Virus record (IMG/VR): IMGVR_UViG_3300008259_000014
Span: 38,311 to 102,310 of that record
Strand: one strand, 5' to 3'
Source: a virus
Length of the DNA: 64,000 bases
This document shows, in pieces, positions 8,166 to 17,615 of the stretch. The stretch's first letter is position 1, and each line of letters begins with the position of its first letter. The notes beneath the pieces were generated by a model. The model did not search any database, was not told the DNA's origin, and worked only from the letters and a program-made list of their open reading frames with translations. Position numbers and translations under genes: made by a program.

Positions 8166-8498
8166 TTATCCCTCTTCTTCCTCTTCCTCTTCGTTCATAC
8201 CATCCTCATAGTCAACATTGAGGGCAAGAAACTTGTAAAAGGATTCATTATCTTTTATAAAGAGATCTTTTTTATCTTTGGATAGCTTCTCGTATCCAAG
8301 AGATAGGTTTACAACCTTTTTATGATCAAGATAGCTTGAAATGGCGCTTGTTTTTACACCAATGATTGTATCATCTGGCATGATAATCAGGCTTTCTACA
8401 ACCGACTGATCTGCCTCCCAGTCATAGGCAGAATCCTTTAGAAATCTGCGAATATAATTCTTATGAATAGGTGATGTTAGCCATTTTACATTACTCAT
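8166..8498 (-). CDS. Unknown protein with acidic tail
   Basis: 110 residues ending in a run of glutamates. No recognised domain. Its start overlaps the preceding gene by eight bases and is followed by a strong terminator, so it ends the unit that begins at 9736. Confidence 0.6.
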   Translation of the reverse strand: MSNVKWLTSPIHKNYIRRFLKDSAYDWEADQSVVESLIIMPDDTIIGVKTSAISSYLDHKKVVNLSLGYEKLSKDKKDLFIKDNESFYKFLALNVDYEDGMNEEEEEEEG

Positions 8499-9495
8499 TG
8501 TACATTCTCCGCTTTAGTGTTTCTTTAGCTCTGTAAGATGAGAAGCTGACAAATCTCCAAATTGAGTCATCTGGAGCAAGCCTTGCTATTACATCTTGTA
8601 CATTCTCATGTCGTACATCCTGAAAGGTACTAAGTATTTCTTCTGTATTTTTATACAGAGAATAAATCTCAGGTGTGAAAAAAGTCTCAACTGCAATCAT
8701 GCAAGCTTGTGAGCTTTGCTCTGATCTAATCTTTCTAGCAGTCTTTTTATTCAAAAGTCCATGCTTAATAAAAACCGAGTATGCCTGACCGCGAGCAAAT
8801 GGAGTCTTATGCTTAAATTCATCAAAGCAAATCTTTTTCATTGCAAAAGCAACATAATCTTTTGGAAGCAATTTTATTATTCTTTCAATATTTGAAAAGT
8901 TAATAGGTGCAAACCTTTCGCTTGAAATACGAATTATATAAGTCCATATAGATATTGATAAAATCCTTTTTAAATCAAAAGATTCAGGATTATTTTCTAT
9001 TGATTTTAGTAGCAAGTTATTTTCATTGCTAATAAAATCAAGTGCAGTGTCACGATCTCCTGCTAGAAGATTGTTTAGATCAGCCTCTACAATACTCTTT
9101 AGAGAAGGTAAATTATCTACATTAATTTTATACACATTAATAATATTATTAAACCATTCTCTTTGTATGCAAAAAATATCTTTATATTTATTAAATAATT
9201 TTTCGTCACTTACAATGGCATTAATATCGCTTTTTATATTTTTGTCGTTTAAATAGCCCCAGCTAAAAGATTTTATTAGGCCAACTTTTGCAATATATTC
9301 AAACATGTCATTTGTGCTCTCAAGAATCTCATAATATGTTTTGCAACCAAAAATATGCTTTACTTCTCTAGAGCTGTCATACAGCGGCTTTGGATAAGAG
9401 TCTTCAAAAGATACTACTTCACCATCATCTTCATCTTCATCAGATGAGTCATTGCTTACTGAAACCTTTGCTGCCATGGTTAAATTTTTAATCAT
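8491..9495 (-). CDS. Unknown 334-residue protein
   Basis: An acidic N-terminal stretch (Asp/Glu/Ser, about residues 15-26) is followed by a mostly helical protein. No catalytic motif. It overlaps both neighbours by eight bases, indicating tight coupling in a three-gene unit. AAGGG precedes the ATG. Confidence 0.6.
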   Translation of the reverse strand: MIKNLTMAAKVSVSNDSSDEDEDDGEVVSFEDSYPKPLYDSSREVKHIFGCKTYYEILESTNDMFEYIAKVGLIKSFSWGYLNDKNIKSDINAIVSDEKLFNKYKDIFCIQREWFNNIINVYKINVDNLPSLKSIVEADLNNLLAGDRDTALDFISNENNLLLKSIENNPESFDLKRILSISIWTYIIRISSERFAPINFSNIERIIKLLPKDYVAFAMKKICFDEFKHKTPFARGQAYSVFIKHGLLNKKTARKIRSEQSSQACMIAVETFFTPEIYSLYKNTEEILSTFQDVRHENVQDVIARLAPDDSIWRFVSFSSYRAKETLKRRMYNE

Positions 9496-9736
9496 TAAAA
9501 GTACCCTTATTTTTCTTTAGTTCTGCTAATTCATAAATTAAAGAAAGATTATTATCAATAATTGTAATTTTTGTGGTAGGGTCAAGCTCAGACCAATATA
9601 TTATAATGTCTTCTACAGGAAGACTACAGAATTCTTTGTGAATCCTTTTTTCTTTTTCACTGTAAGATACTGAAAGGTTTCTTACTCCAGCTCCTACTAT
9701 ATATTTAAGACAATTTTCTTTTACTGAATCTTCCAT
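9488..9736 (-). CDS. Small unknown protein
   Basis: 82 residues starting MEDSVKENCL at ATG 9736 with GGAG six bases upstream. The ribosome site directly follows the T-tract of the groEL terminator. No domain recognised. Confidence 0.6.
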   Translation of the reverse strand: MEDSVKENCLKYIVGAGVRNLSVSYSEKEKRIHKEFCSLPVEDIIIYWSELDPTTKITIIDNNLSLIYELAELKKNKGTFND

Positions 9737-9745
9737 GTTTATCTC

Positions 9746-9781
9746 CAAAAAAAAATGGACGGCGAAATATCAACCGTCCAT
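9746..9781 (-). terminator. Intrinsic terminator after groEL
   Basis: On the minus strand a 7-bp stem (TGGACGG with CCGTCCA) is followed by nine Ts, about 30 bases after the groEL stop. Confidence 0.8.
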
Positions 9782-9811
9782 AAATTCCCACAGCCCTCGA
9801 TCAGGTTTTTT

Positions 9812-11419
9812 TTAATCCTTGGTTTGTTCCTTTTCAAAAATTGTAACTTCCGTTGTCAACAGCGTTCCGCAGGCGGAAGCAGCGTTTTGCAACGCAGATC
9901 TTACAACCTTTAATGGATCAATTACCCCAAGAGATACCATATCATCTGAAAATACATTGTTTAATGCATCATAGCCGCAATGAACATTTCCACTTTCAAT
10001 TATCTTTTCCATGACTAAAAATGGATTCTCAACACCTGCATTTTTCATTATCTGCAAGAATGGAGCCTTGATTGCCTTCTCCATTATATCAAAACCGACA
10101 GCCTCTTCGGGAGATAGCTTAGAAGCCATTTTAACCTCTTTTAGGCGCTGTACGCAGTGAAGCAGGGCAGATCCACCACCAGATACGATTCCCTCGTCTA
10201 TTGCCGCCCTGACGGCATTAATAGCGTCTTCTACTCTATCCTTTCGCTCCTTCATTTCAGCTTCGGAAACTCCACCAACCTTGACGACTGCTATTGCGCC
10301 AGTTAATGCTGATAGCCTCATCCTTAAGCTTGCTAGCTGAAAGTCAATCATAGATGGGTCTTGTAATTGGCTTTTCAAGGCATCAACTCTTTGAGCTACT
10401 GACTCTGCTGAGCCACCACCGTCTATAATTGTTGTATTATTCTTTGTAACAATAACTTTTCTTGCCGTTCCAAGTGCAGACTTATCTGCATCTCTTAATA
10501 GATCAACCTCCTCTTGGGTAAAGAATGTTGCTCCGCAAAGAACTGCTATATCAGATAGCATGTCCCTTCTTATATCTCCAAATCCAGGTGCTTTTATAGC
10601 ACAACAATGCAAAGAACCTTTGGCCCTATTGACAACTAGGGTTTGAAATGCCTCACCATCTACGTCTTTAGCAATAATTAAAATTTGCTTTCCAGACTCA
10701 GAGACTGATTGCAGTATTTTTAAAATATCTTTTGAGCTTGAAATTTTTCCATCATATACCAGAATATATGGTTTATCAAACTCTACAGTCATTTTTTCAA
10801 AATTATTTATAAAGTTTGGAGTTAGATACCCTCTATCAATATCTACGCCATCTGAGTATACAATTCTTGTCTCAGATCCAGTTGCATCTTCTACTGTTAT
10901 AGTTCCATTGTTTCCAACTGTTGAGACTACCTCTCCAACAAGAGAGCCTAAGTCTACATCGTTATTTGCAGATATGATCGCAACATTTTTAATCTCATCG
11001 TCATTAGAAACCTTACTTCTAATTGAGGAAAGCTTTTCTACTACTGCGGCAGTAGCCTTATCTATTCCTCTTTTGATTAAAACTGGATTGTGACCTGCCG
11101 CAACAAGCTTAGCTCCCTCGTTGTATATTGCTTGGGCCAAAACAGTTGCAGTGGTAGTTCCATCTCCAGCGGTTGCATTTGTAGCAGATGCTACAGCCTT
11201 AATTAGCTGGGCTCCCATATTTTTTACCTTGTCATCTAAATCTATAGCTCTTGCAACTGTTACACCATCTTTTGTAATTAAAGGTGGTCCGTATTTTCTC
11301 TCTATTGCGGCGTGTCTACCCTTTGGTCCAAGAGTTGCTTTGACTGCATTTGCTAGTATATCAAGACCCTCTTGCAGTCCGTTTCTTGCCTCTGCGGCAA
11401 ACTTTACATCTTTACTCAT
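9812..11419 (-). CDS. groEL: Chaperonin GroEL
   Basis: 535 residues with collinear similarity to GroEL/Cpn60, the ATP-driven folding chamber. Visible: KDGVTVARAI and AGDGTTTATV of the ATP site (catalytic Asp), the hinge and apical segments, and VEDAINAVRAAIDEGIVSGG with the ATP-hydrolysing Asp region. The C-terminus ends LLTTEVTIFEKEQTKD without the Gly-Gly-Met tail of bacterial GroEL. No groES is present in this window, so the chamber may work without a co-chaperonin, as reported for some phage chaperonins, or use one encoded elsewhere. AAAGGAG precedes the ATG. Confidence 0.97.
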   Translation of the reverse strand: MSKDVKFAAEARNGLQEGLDILANAVKATLGPKGRHAAIERKYGPPLITKDGVTVARAIDLDDKVKNMGAQLIKAVASATNATAGDGTTTATVLAQAIYNEGAKLVAAGHNPVLIKRGIDKATAAVVEKLSSIRSKVSNDDEIKNVAIISANNDVDLGSLVGEVVSTVGNNGTITVEDATGSETRIVYSDGVDIDRGYLTPNFINNFEKMTVEFDKPYILVYDGKISSSKDILKILQSVSESGKQILIIAKDVDGEAFQTLVVNRAKGSLHCCAIKAPGFGDIRRDMLSDIAVLCGATFFTQEEVDLLRDADKSALGTARKVIVTKNNTTIIDGGGSAESVAQRVDALKSQLQDPSMIDFQLASLRMRLSALTGAIAVVKVGGVSEAEMKERKDRVEDAINAVRAAIDEGIVSGGGSALLHCVQRLKEVKMASKLSPEEAVGFDIMEKAIKAPFLQIMKNAGVENPFLVMEKIIESGNVHCGYDALNNVFSDDMVSLGVIDPLKVVRSALQNAASACGTLLTTEVTIFEKEQTKD

Positions 11420-11438
11420 AAATTCTCCTTTATATATT

Positions 11439-11633
11439 TTATAAACAAACTTCTGATGTATCTAGATTTGTTCCATCATCTATGCAAATTCCAGTATCCA
11501 ATGGTGGATTATAGCAACATGATTCTGATGTATTTATCTCACTATTACCACCAAAATTACAAGTGCTAAAAATTGAAAGTATTAACAATACTATCATAAC
11601 ATCTCTTATAAATTTTGATACAAACTCATCCAT
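11439..11633 (-). CDS. Small membrane-anchored protein
   Basis: 64 residues. One hydrophobic segment (VMIVLLILSIFSTC, about residues 12-25) is followed by an acidic, Cys-containing tail, fitting an N-terminal membrane anchor with the rest outside. The residues before the first Cys do not form a standard lipobox. The start is ATG 11633 with AAGGAG. It sits just before groEL. Confidence 0.55.
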   Translation of the reverse strand: MDEFVSKFIRDVMIVLLILSIFSTCNFGGNSEINTSESCCYNPPLDTGICIDDGTNLDTSEVCL

Positions 11634-11674
11634 AATAACTCCTTTTTCTAGACAATTATACCATATAGCCAAAA

Positions 11675-11705
11675 CTAAAAAAGGAGGGATTTAGATCCCT
11701 CCTTT
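11675..11705 (-). terminator. Intrinsic terminator
   Basis: The minus strand has AAGGAGGGA, a 6-base loop, TCCCTCCTT and then a short T-tract, following the 11737-12063 gene. Confidence 0.8.
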
Positions 11706-11736
11706 GAATAATTCTATATTTTACTTAGCATCAGAA

Positions 11737-12063
11737 TCATTCTGATTCGCTCAACTCTAGCTTATCTTTCTCTTCCTTTTCCTTCTTTAGATCTTCTGCT
11801 CTTTGCATTCTTTTTAGCCTACCATTTGCTCTCTCAGCAGCAAAAACAATTTCATCTTCCGACAGAGGAAGAGCTAGAAAATAAAACAAAGACCTTGCGC
11901 CGTCATACATATTACCCTCCAGCGCCTGAATCTCCTTCTTAAGTCTATTTATGGTAAGTAAATCATTAAGTACGCCCACTGCGGCCTCAATCATTTCCTT
12001 GTCAACACACTCATCGACTGTATCTCTAAACTTGTTTAGCTCTATTGCGCTCTTGATTTCCAT
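11737..12063 (-). CDS. Unknown helical protein
   Basis: 108 residues, nearly all helical, with a strongly charged C-terminus rich in Glu and Lys (about 85-108). No motif recognised. It follows the nucleotidyltransferase-fold gene and precedes a terminator. Confidence 0.6.
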   Translation of the reverse strand: MEIKSAIELNKFRDTVDECVDKEMIEAAVGVLNDLLTINRLKKEIQALEGNMYDGARSLFYFLALPLSEDEIVFAAERANGRLKRMQRAEDLKKEKEEKDKLELSESE

Positions 12064-12096
12064 CTTGTACTCTCTTGATTTGTGGTTAATGAAAAA

Positions 12097-13197
12097 TTAT
12101 TTTTTTATTTTAAATCTTTTAAATGGTAGACTTTCAAATGTCTCTTCCACTAGAGAACTGGAAAAGTTTAAGGGTTTTTTATCTATAAAGCAATTAACAT
12201 TTTTTCTATCTAAGAAAAGTTGTAAAACGTTTTTGTAATTATCATTATTTAAAAGAAACAATATAAATGATTTATCAATATTTTCAAGATCTAAAAGTTT
12301 TAAAACCCTATCATGTGCTGTAAAGCTTCTTACAAATGCATTTAGATTTCTCTTATCAAGATAGTGCGTATCAGTTGTTGGTTCTGCAGTCCCAAATTTA
12401 ATAGTCGCAGGGGTTAGTGCTGTTAAATTTGTTATTGATGGCACTAGTATAGATAGTGGTTCATCTATAGTCTTGGAAACCTCTAGGTGATCTATACATT
12501 TCGTTAATGAACCCACCATATAATCGCACACAGCCTTTGTAGGCTCAAGATTGTATCTTGATTGATATTTTAAGTATCTAATGCAATTGTATGCAAGGCT
12601 GCCGGGATGTCCATCTAATCTTGAATTGAAATTTTCGGAGAAAGATAATTTTAAGTTGCTAAAATCATCTACAGCAGACTGGTGAACATATAATATGTTA
12701 TTATTCCAGGCAACTTTGCAAATATTCAAATCAAATTCATTAATAAGATTTTCTACAGATGTAACCTTATTTCTCATAACCTGAATGGTTTCCTTTTCGG
12801 ATTCTGAGGCTACAAGGAAGGTTGTTGCAAACTTACTCTTCTTTATGCAAGAAATAAGCATTTCTCTAGTATCTTGAGTGGTTGTTATATCAATAATATC
12901 ATCTTTATTAGATAACCTCATTACATCAAGTAATGCATATCTAGTTGTAGATTTTGCACCATCAACTAACCATACATCAATATCTCCGTATTTTATTCTT
13001 TTATTCTTGCCAAGACTTTTAAGTAGCATATTAAGATGCAAGTCATAGTTTGCATCTTTAATCATAAAGTATTCTACAAATACAGAAAGAGGAAATCCAC
13101 CGGCTACTACAATCCCCGGATCTATTAATTCTTTAGGGAGAAGATGTGTAATAAGTTTATTTACAAAATCATTTTCAATTTTTAGGACCTGACTCAT
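12097..13197 (-). CDS. Nucleotidyltransferase-fold protein
   Basis: 366 residues. GIVVAGGFPLS near residue 33 and YGDIDVWLVD near 72-81 form the GG...DxD pattern of the polymerase-beta-type nucleotidyltransferase fold. The rest matches nothing I recognise. The start is ATG 13197 with GGAG nine bases upstream. Its start codon overlaps that of the divergent 13196-14203 gene. It could modify RNA, protein or a small molecule; the substrate is unknown. Confidence 0.55.
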   Translation of the reverse strand: MSQVLKIENDFVNKLITHLLPKELIDPGIVVAGGFPLSVFVEYFMIKDANYDLHLNMLLKSLGKNKRIKYGDIDVWLVDGAKSTTRYALLDVMRLSNKDDIIDITTTQDTREMLISCIKKSKFATTFLVASESEKETIQVMRNKVTSVENLINEFDLNICKVAWNNNILYVHQSAVDDFSNLKLSFSENFNSRLDGHPGSLAYNCIRYLKYQSRYNLEPTKAVCDYMVGSLTKCIDHLEVSKTIDEPLSILVPSITNLTALTPATIKFGTAEPTTDTHYLDKRNLNAFVRSFTAHDRVLKLLDLENIDKSFILFLLNNDNYKNVLQLFLDRKNVNCFIDKKPLNFSSSLVEETFESLPFKRFKIKK

Positions 13198-14203
13198 GAG
13201 AACTAACTCCAAGCATTATTTGTCGAGAAAAAATGCAATAGCCTATATTGCATCCTCCAGTGGTATTATAATCAGGAGGGCCAACGTCGGCAACACATTA
13301 ACTGATGGGGAAAAGAAAAAATGGCAGAGCCTGTTAGAGGCCTGCGATAAGCCCGCTTATAGCGTTGTGCCTTTGGACAAACTTGGAGAAGAGATAAATA
13401 ATAGTATTGCAAGCGGAATCAAAAAAATCTATAACTCTCTTAAAGAGATTACAGGCTCTATAATAGATCCAGAAAACTCTTACCAAGCAAGAACTGCAAA
13501 AGTAAATAAAATAAAGGCATTCTACAATATATCAAAATATAGTGGCAGAAAAGAAGATCTGCAAAAGGAAGCTATATCATTTGGAGATATATTTGGCAAA
13601 GGTATGATGGGAATAGGTATTATTACAGATTTAATACTATTTGGTAAAAATCTTTACGAGACATATGAAAATGGAAAAAAATTATTATACTCATTACCAT
13701 TGCAAAAATGGGGAATAGATAATGCTGCAATCCCACTTCCAAATTTTGTAAAGGAAAATGGAAAAAAATTAGAAACACTTATAAATCAAAACAAAGAATC
13801 ACCAGAAGCATTGTCAGAGCTTTTAGAAATCTCAAAAACCTTGAAGGCATATAGTAGTGATTTTATAGGAATGCTTGCAAATACTATTTACTTATTTCTA
13901 GATGTTGTAGACCTGGCAGTTGCAGCAGGATCTGCAATGGTTTTAAAGCCATTGACAGGCTGGGTAAATTTGCTATTAGCACTACCTATAATAGGGTATG
14001 AGATAGCAAATGAAACTATCGTAGAGGAAAGTTTTGGCAGCCCAATTGATCTTATCAAAGATATATGCGGCAATCATTTATATCAAGAGAGCAAATCTGA
14101 GGAATATTCAGAAACACAAACCAATAAATCAGAACGCTATATAACCATAGAAGATATTGAAAGACTGAGAGCAGATAGGGCGCTTAAGACAATGGTAAAC
14201 TAA
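13196..14203 (+). CDS. Unknown protein with hydrophobic segments
   Basis: 335 residues on the plus strand. Hydrophobic stretches occur near 140-155 and 225-275, the latter long enough for two membrane passes. The ends are charged. AGGA lies eight bases before the ATG. The start codon shares bases with the divergent 13197 gene, so any promoter must lie within that gene. A bidirectional terminator follows. The other plus-strand genes in this window are lysins and a virion-like protein, so late expression is likely. Confidence 0.6.
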   Translation: MRTNSKHYLSRKNAIAYIASSSGIIIRRANVGNTLTDGEKKKWQSLLEACDKPAYSVVPLDKLGEEINNSIASGIKKIYNSLKEITGSIIDPENSYQARTAKVNKIKAFYNISKYSGRKEDLQKEAISFGDIFGKGMMGIGIITDLILFGKNLYETYENGKKLLYSLPLQKWGIDNAAIPLPNFVKENGKKLETLINQNKESPEALSELLEISKTLKAYSSDFIGMLANTIYLFLDVVDLAVAAGSAMVLKPLTGWVNLLLALPIIGYEIANETIVEESFGSPIDLIKDICGNHLYQESKSEEYSETQTNKSERYITIEDIERLRADRALKTMVN

Positions 14204-14231
14204 AAAAGGCGGGTATATACCCGCCTTTTTA
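14202..14231. terminator. Bidirectional terminator
   Basis: A GGCGGG/CCCGCC stem with A-tract and T-tract on either side lies between converging genes (13196-14203 plus, 14232-14645 minus). Confidence 0.85.
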
Positions 14232-14645
14232 TTATGAAACTTTTATAGAGACTTTTGCAGATTTTTCGGCCTTGACTTTTCTTGGAATTTTAACAGAGAG
14301 AAGTCCATCCTCTACTGAGGCAGTTGCTGATGCAAGGTCCAGCAAAGATTCAGTAAGTAGCAATCTAGAGGCAACAGGCTTTGCATCCACTCCCTTGTGT
14401 GGGCTAGCCTTTACGACTAAATAACTATTTTGAAATGAAACATCTACATTGTTTTTGTTACAGCCTGGAACATCAAGTGATGCAATAAAGATTCCATCAA
14501 CCTCTTTATATCTAAAGAGATTGGTTGAAAAAGAATCAACCAAATCTTTAAATGCTTTATCATTTTCAAGGGATTTCGAGACACCTTCAAGAATATCTTG
14601 AAAATTTCCTTGGTATGTATAGAATTTATCAAAATGTTTGTACAT
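14232..14645 (-). CDS. Small heat-shock protein, Hsp20 family
   Basis: 137 residues with an alpha-crystallin domain: FIASLDVPGCNKNNVDVSF, YLVVKAS, and GLLSVKIPRK near the end (the conserved G-x-L-x-V/I-x-I/P motif). Such proteins hold unfolded proteins in oligomers. AAAAAGGAG precedes the ATG. With groEL, clpP and a sigma-32-like gene in the same window, it belongs to a heat-shock-like set. Confidence 0.85.
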   Translation of the reverse strand: MYKHFDKFYTYQGNFQDILEGVSKSLENDKAFKDLVDSFSTNLFRYKEVDGIFIASLDVPGCNKNNVDVSFQNSYLVVKASPHKGVDAKPVASRLLLTESLLDLASATASVEDGLLSVKIPRKVKAEKSAKVSIKVS

Positions 14646-14706
14646 TACTACTCCTTTTTGTTTTATATTTAGACACTAATTAATCACATAAATAAAAATT
14701 AAGCAT

Positions 14707-15459
14707 CTATTTGCTATTAGCTTCTAGATACAAACTAATTATATTATGGAAAAAGTTATGAACTTTTGAGATTTCAACTATCTGCTTGTTAACTAAAACT
14801 GCCGGACAATCTATTGTGTTTATAACGCGCTTTGTACTAAATGGCGAAAAGTCTAATTCTAGTAGCGGAAGCTTGTCATGAGAAAGTACTGCCCCAATGT
14901 ATATAGGGTTACTATATATTCCCTTCATTATCTCCATAAGACCTATTACATTGTCAAATGTATTTATATGCGTTTGCGATAATACACAGATTTCTGCTGC
15001 TAGCACAACTTCATCTGGATGACTGGAAACTTTTTCCAACTTAAAACTATGTATATCTATACAAGATTCGACTGCAAAATTTATCATATCATGAAATTCC
15101 TGTTCATAATTAAATAAACTGTCAATATCATAATTGATACGTAATGTTAATTGCGCCCCAATTGAAAGACTTCCTAGAGCATTTGAATTATCAGCAATAA
15201 GCTTTTTTAAGTCACTTCTAGCGGATAAGACTCCATCTGACTCAACTACTGACAGTGCAATAAAGTTATTAGCATTAGAGCCAGATTTTTTTATAACACT
15301 AAAAGGAATCAAGATTTTTTGATTATTAAATGTACCAAAAAATACACTCTTAAGCTTATTATAAACTTGTTTTGTAGTTAGATCAGTACCTCGCAATACA
15401 ACGCCTACTTTGGATCTGTCATCTATTGATAGATACTCAACAATTCTATAATCACTCAT
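14707..15459 (-). CDS. Unknown 250-residue protein
   Basis: Mixed alpha/beta protein with no recognised motif. It overlaps the preceding exonuclease gene by eight bases, so the two are co-translated. Function unknown. Confidence 0.6.
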   Translation of the reverse strand: MSDYRIVEYLSIDDRSKVGVVLRGTDLTTKQVYNKLKSVFFGTFNNQKILIPFSVIKKSGSNANNFIALSVVESDGVLSARSDLKKLIADNSNALGSLSIGAQLTLRINYDIDSLFNYEQEFHDMINFAVESCIDIHSFKLEKVSSHPDEVVLAAEICVLSQTHINTFDNVIGLMEIMKGIYSNPIYIGAVLSHDKLPLLELDFSPFSTKRVINTIDCPAVLVNKQIVEISKVHNFFHNIISLYLEANSK

Positions 15460-16285
15460 CTTTTATATTTTCCAAGGTGTTTATAAATGAATTAAAGTAT
15501 TTTTCATTTATCATTGATTTTAAATTTAATGATTCAAATAGATTGAAAATTTTATCGGAATCAAGAATACCATTGTAAAATAATATAGTATCTTTCTCTT
15601 CTTTTAAATCTGCAAACTTTACAAGATTATATGAATGATCGTACTCCTGCTTAAATACTGGATTTTTAAGCTTTGCATTCAAAATTGACTTGTCTTTAAG
15701 CATTTTTACAGCTCCAACTTTTCCAACTCCCTTTACACCAGGTATATTATCTGTCTTGTCACCAACAAGAGCCTTATAGCTAGTATAGTCAACATCCATT
15801 CTTTGCCTATAAGCTTTCTCTATTGGATTCCAAAGAGAGACCTTATCGGATAAATCAAGAGTTTGAATAAAGTCAGTATCCGAAGAAATAATGACTTTTT
15901 CTCCGTAAAGAGTTGTTGCCAGGTAATTAAGTATGTCGTCACACTCATGATCTGGGTGATATACAGTAATAAATGGAAAGAATTCTTTTACTGAATCAAT
16001 TATTATTCTTTTTTGTTTGTGAAAGCTTTGCCAATATTCTAATTCTTCTTTAGTTGGATCTACAAGCTTTCTATTACCCTTATACTCAGAGTCCATCTCA
16101 AGCCTTTTCTTTGGCTTTCCGTCAAGAATAAAGTAAACTCTTTCTGGGGAAAAGGTATCTAGTATTGGCTTTAAAGATTTAAAAAAGTTATATACAATCT
16201 GATTTTCGCCATCTGCTAGGCCGCCGCCCCAATTAAATCTGGAGCGATGAATTAAATTATAGCTATCTACTAGTATTTTTGTCAT
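15452..16285 (-). CDS. 5'-3' exonuclease / flap endonuclease
   Basis: 277 residues of the FEN/5'-exonuclease family (as in T4 RNase H and T5 exonuclease), which removes RNA primers and 5' flaps. Visible: ILVDSYNLIHR at the start, ERVYFILDGKPKKR, HECDDILNYLA (metal-binding Asp cluster), VIISSDTDFIQ, GDKTDNIPGVKGVGKVGA (metal-binding Asp plus the helix-hairpin-helix DNA-binding motif). Acts in lagging-strand maturation or repair of phage DNA. Confidence 0.9.
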   Translation of the reverse strand: MTKILVDSYNLIHRSRFNWGGGLADGENQIVYNFFKSLKPILDTFSPERVYFILDGKPKKRLEMDSEYKGNRKLVDPTKEELEYWQSFHKQKRIIIDSVKEFFPFITVYHPDHECDDILNYLATTLYGEKVIISSDTDFIQTLDLSDKVSLWNPIEKAYRQRMDVDYTSYKALVGDKTDNIPGVKGVGKVGAVKMLKDKSILNAKLKNPVFKQEYDHSYNLVKFADLKEEKDTILFYNGILDSDKIFNLFESLNLKSMINEKYFNSFINTLENIKDE

Positions 16286-16947
16286 TTAAAATAAAGAACC
16301 TTATTTTTTGAGCCATTAATTGTCGATGCATTTCCATGGACTTTAAACATTACTACTATATCTTTTGTTTTAGAATCAACCCTGCATAAGGTACAGTCAT
16401 TACATGATATATCCTTCTTGCCTGGAACACCATGTCTAGCTGGGCATATAACTGCTTTTTTACCAGCCAGCATTGTTGATTTTGGAACATTGCCATCTGC
16501 AATAATTGTAGCGGCCCAACCCATATTTGAAGCCTCTTTTAAGTCATCTATATCATTACATGATGCTCTAAAATAATTTTTTAGAGGCTGGGAGCTTTTC
16601 TCCCTCCAGGTATGAGTATACCCAACATTTATAAGTCCGGCATTTTTAACTTCTTCACATTCTTTTATCGTCATATCAACATCGTCAACAACATCTCCGG
16701 CAACCCTATGCCTTGCAATCTTTGCAGTCTTAGCCCTAGATGTTAAAGCCTGCTTTAAAGACTTTGGCTGCAAGACTCCATTGGATATCTTTCTGCCTAA
16801 ATTTCTAAGGTAGAATAAGCCCCACGCATAACAGCCTCCAGTTTTCAACTGACATGAATCTGGACATGATTCCAATGGAGAGTAGCTTGCTAAAACTTCA
16901 CCTATTTTCTTATCACTTGACTTTGATACCCAATGTACTTTTCTCAT
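16282..16947 (-). CDS. Cys-rich phage protein, DUF7227/GP88-like
   Basis: 221 residues with CPDSCQLKTGGCYAWG near 28-43, a VAGDVVDDVD segment, and a C-terminal cluster CPARHGVPGKK...CNDCTLC. The Cys pattern and the GGCYAxG element resemble the DUF7227/GP88 group of phage proteins, some of which are related to DNA 7-deazaguanine insertion enzymes. Metal binding is likely; the link to DNA modification is only a possibility, and no deazaguanine synthesis genes are visible here. GGAGG precedes the ATG. Confidence 0.45.
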   Translation of the reverse strand: MRKVHWVSKSSDKKIGEVLASYSPLESCPDSCQLKTGGCYAWGLFYLRNLGRKISNGVLQPKSLKQALTSRAKTAKIARHRVAGDVVDDVDMTIKECEEVKNAGLINVGYTHTWREKSSQPLKNYFRASCNDIDDLKEASNMGWAATIIADGNVPKSTMLAGKKAVICPARHGVPGKKDISCNDCTLCRVDSKTKDIVVMFKVHGNASTINGSKNKVLYFK

Positions 16948-16959
16948 TAAACCTCCATT

Positions 16960-17003
16960 AATATTAAGGCAGGCGTAGTTTTTTCTACGCCTGCCTTAAT
17001 ATT
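16960..17003 (-). terminator. Long hairpin after 17015 gene
   Basis: A perfect 19-bp stem (16960-16978 with 16985-17003) with a 6-base loop. It lacks a clear T-tract on the minus strand, so it may end transcription weakly or protect an mRNA end. Confidence 0.6.
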
Positions 17004-17014
17004 GTTTGTGTTTT

Positions 17015-17263
17015 TTACTCTGCTGAATCTACATCTTCGCTCAAAGCCTCATTTAGGAAGGCTCTCAAAGCTCTGGCTTCGCGGATGTTCATTCTTACGG
17101 TTGGATCAACAATTCTCCAGTCTTCAGACTTCATAGTGATAGTGAGGTTGTTGCTACCAGCAGCCTTTGCAGGATTGCCGTTAACAATAGAGAATTGAGC
17201 GCCCTTGGTTGACTTGGTCTTAGAAACAATTTTTGCTTGAGTGGTTTGTACAGTGTTTGACAT
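17015..17263 (-). CDS. Small unknown protein
   Basis: 82 residues, Thr/Ser/Ala-rich N-terminus and acidic C-terminus. TAAGGAGATAAAA precedes the ATG, a strong ribosome site that suggests high expression. No domain recognised. Confidence 0.6.
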   Translation of the reverse strand: MSNTVQTTQAKIVSKTKSTKGAQFSIVNGNPAKAAGSNNLTITMKSEDWRIVDPTVRMNIREARALRAFLNEALSEDVDSAE

Positions 17264-17273
17264 TTTTATCTCC

Positions 17274-17615
17274 TTAGTGGTTGTTTTTTAGCAATTCGGG
17301 ATCTAGTCCCCAGTGATCTTTAATAACGCCTAGCCGCTTTAGGCTTCTGAAGTTAATTTTTGCGGCAGTACCCTCTTCCTTGTCTTCAATCTTCTTAGTA
17401 GTATCCTCTCTTGAACCTAATAGACCTGGAACTGTTGCAAGTATTTCTGCAACCTTAATTCCATGCTCTGCACTTATTACGGCTAAGTGACCTAGCAGCA
17501 TTATTGCTAGCACATCTGTTTTTTGCATACCATTTAAATTTGCATCTTTGAGAACTTTAGACAATGATTCTATTAGCTCAATATATTCCTTCTCAGAAAG
17601 GATATTTTTTGACAT
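17274..17615 (-). CDS. Unknown helical protein
   Basis: 113 residues. Hydrophobic helices (VLAIMLLGHLAVI) followed by a charged region. Its ATG overlaps the preceding stop by TAATG. No motif recognised. Confidence 0.55.
   Translation of the reverse strand: MSKNILSEKEYIELIESLSKVLKDANLNGMQKTDVLAIMLLGHLAVISAEHGIKVAEILATVPGLLGSREDTTKKIEDKEEGTAAKINFRSLKRLGVIKDHWGLDPELLKNNH

Noticed and set aside
9812-11672. A groES gene next to groEL
   Set aside because: The only small upstream gene (11439-11633) encodes a membrane-anchored Cys-containing peptide with none of the GroES features.
16282-16947. Calling this a DpdA-type DNA-modifying transglycosylase
   Set aside because: Only the Cys pattern fits; no 7-deazaguanine synthesis genes are visible and the catalytic residues are not identifiable.
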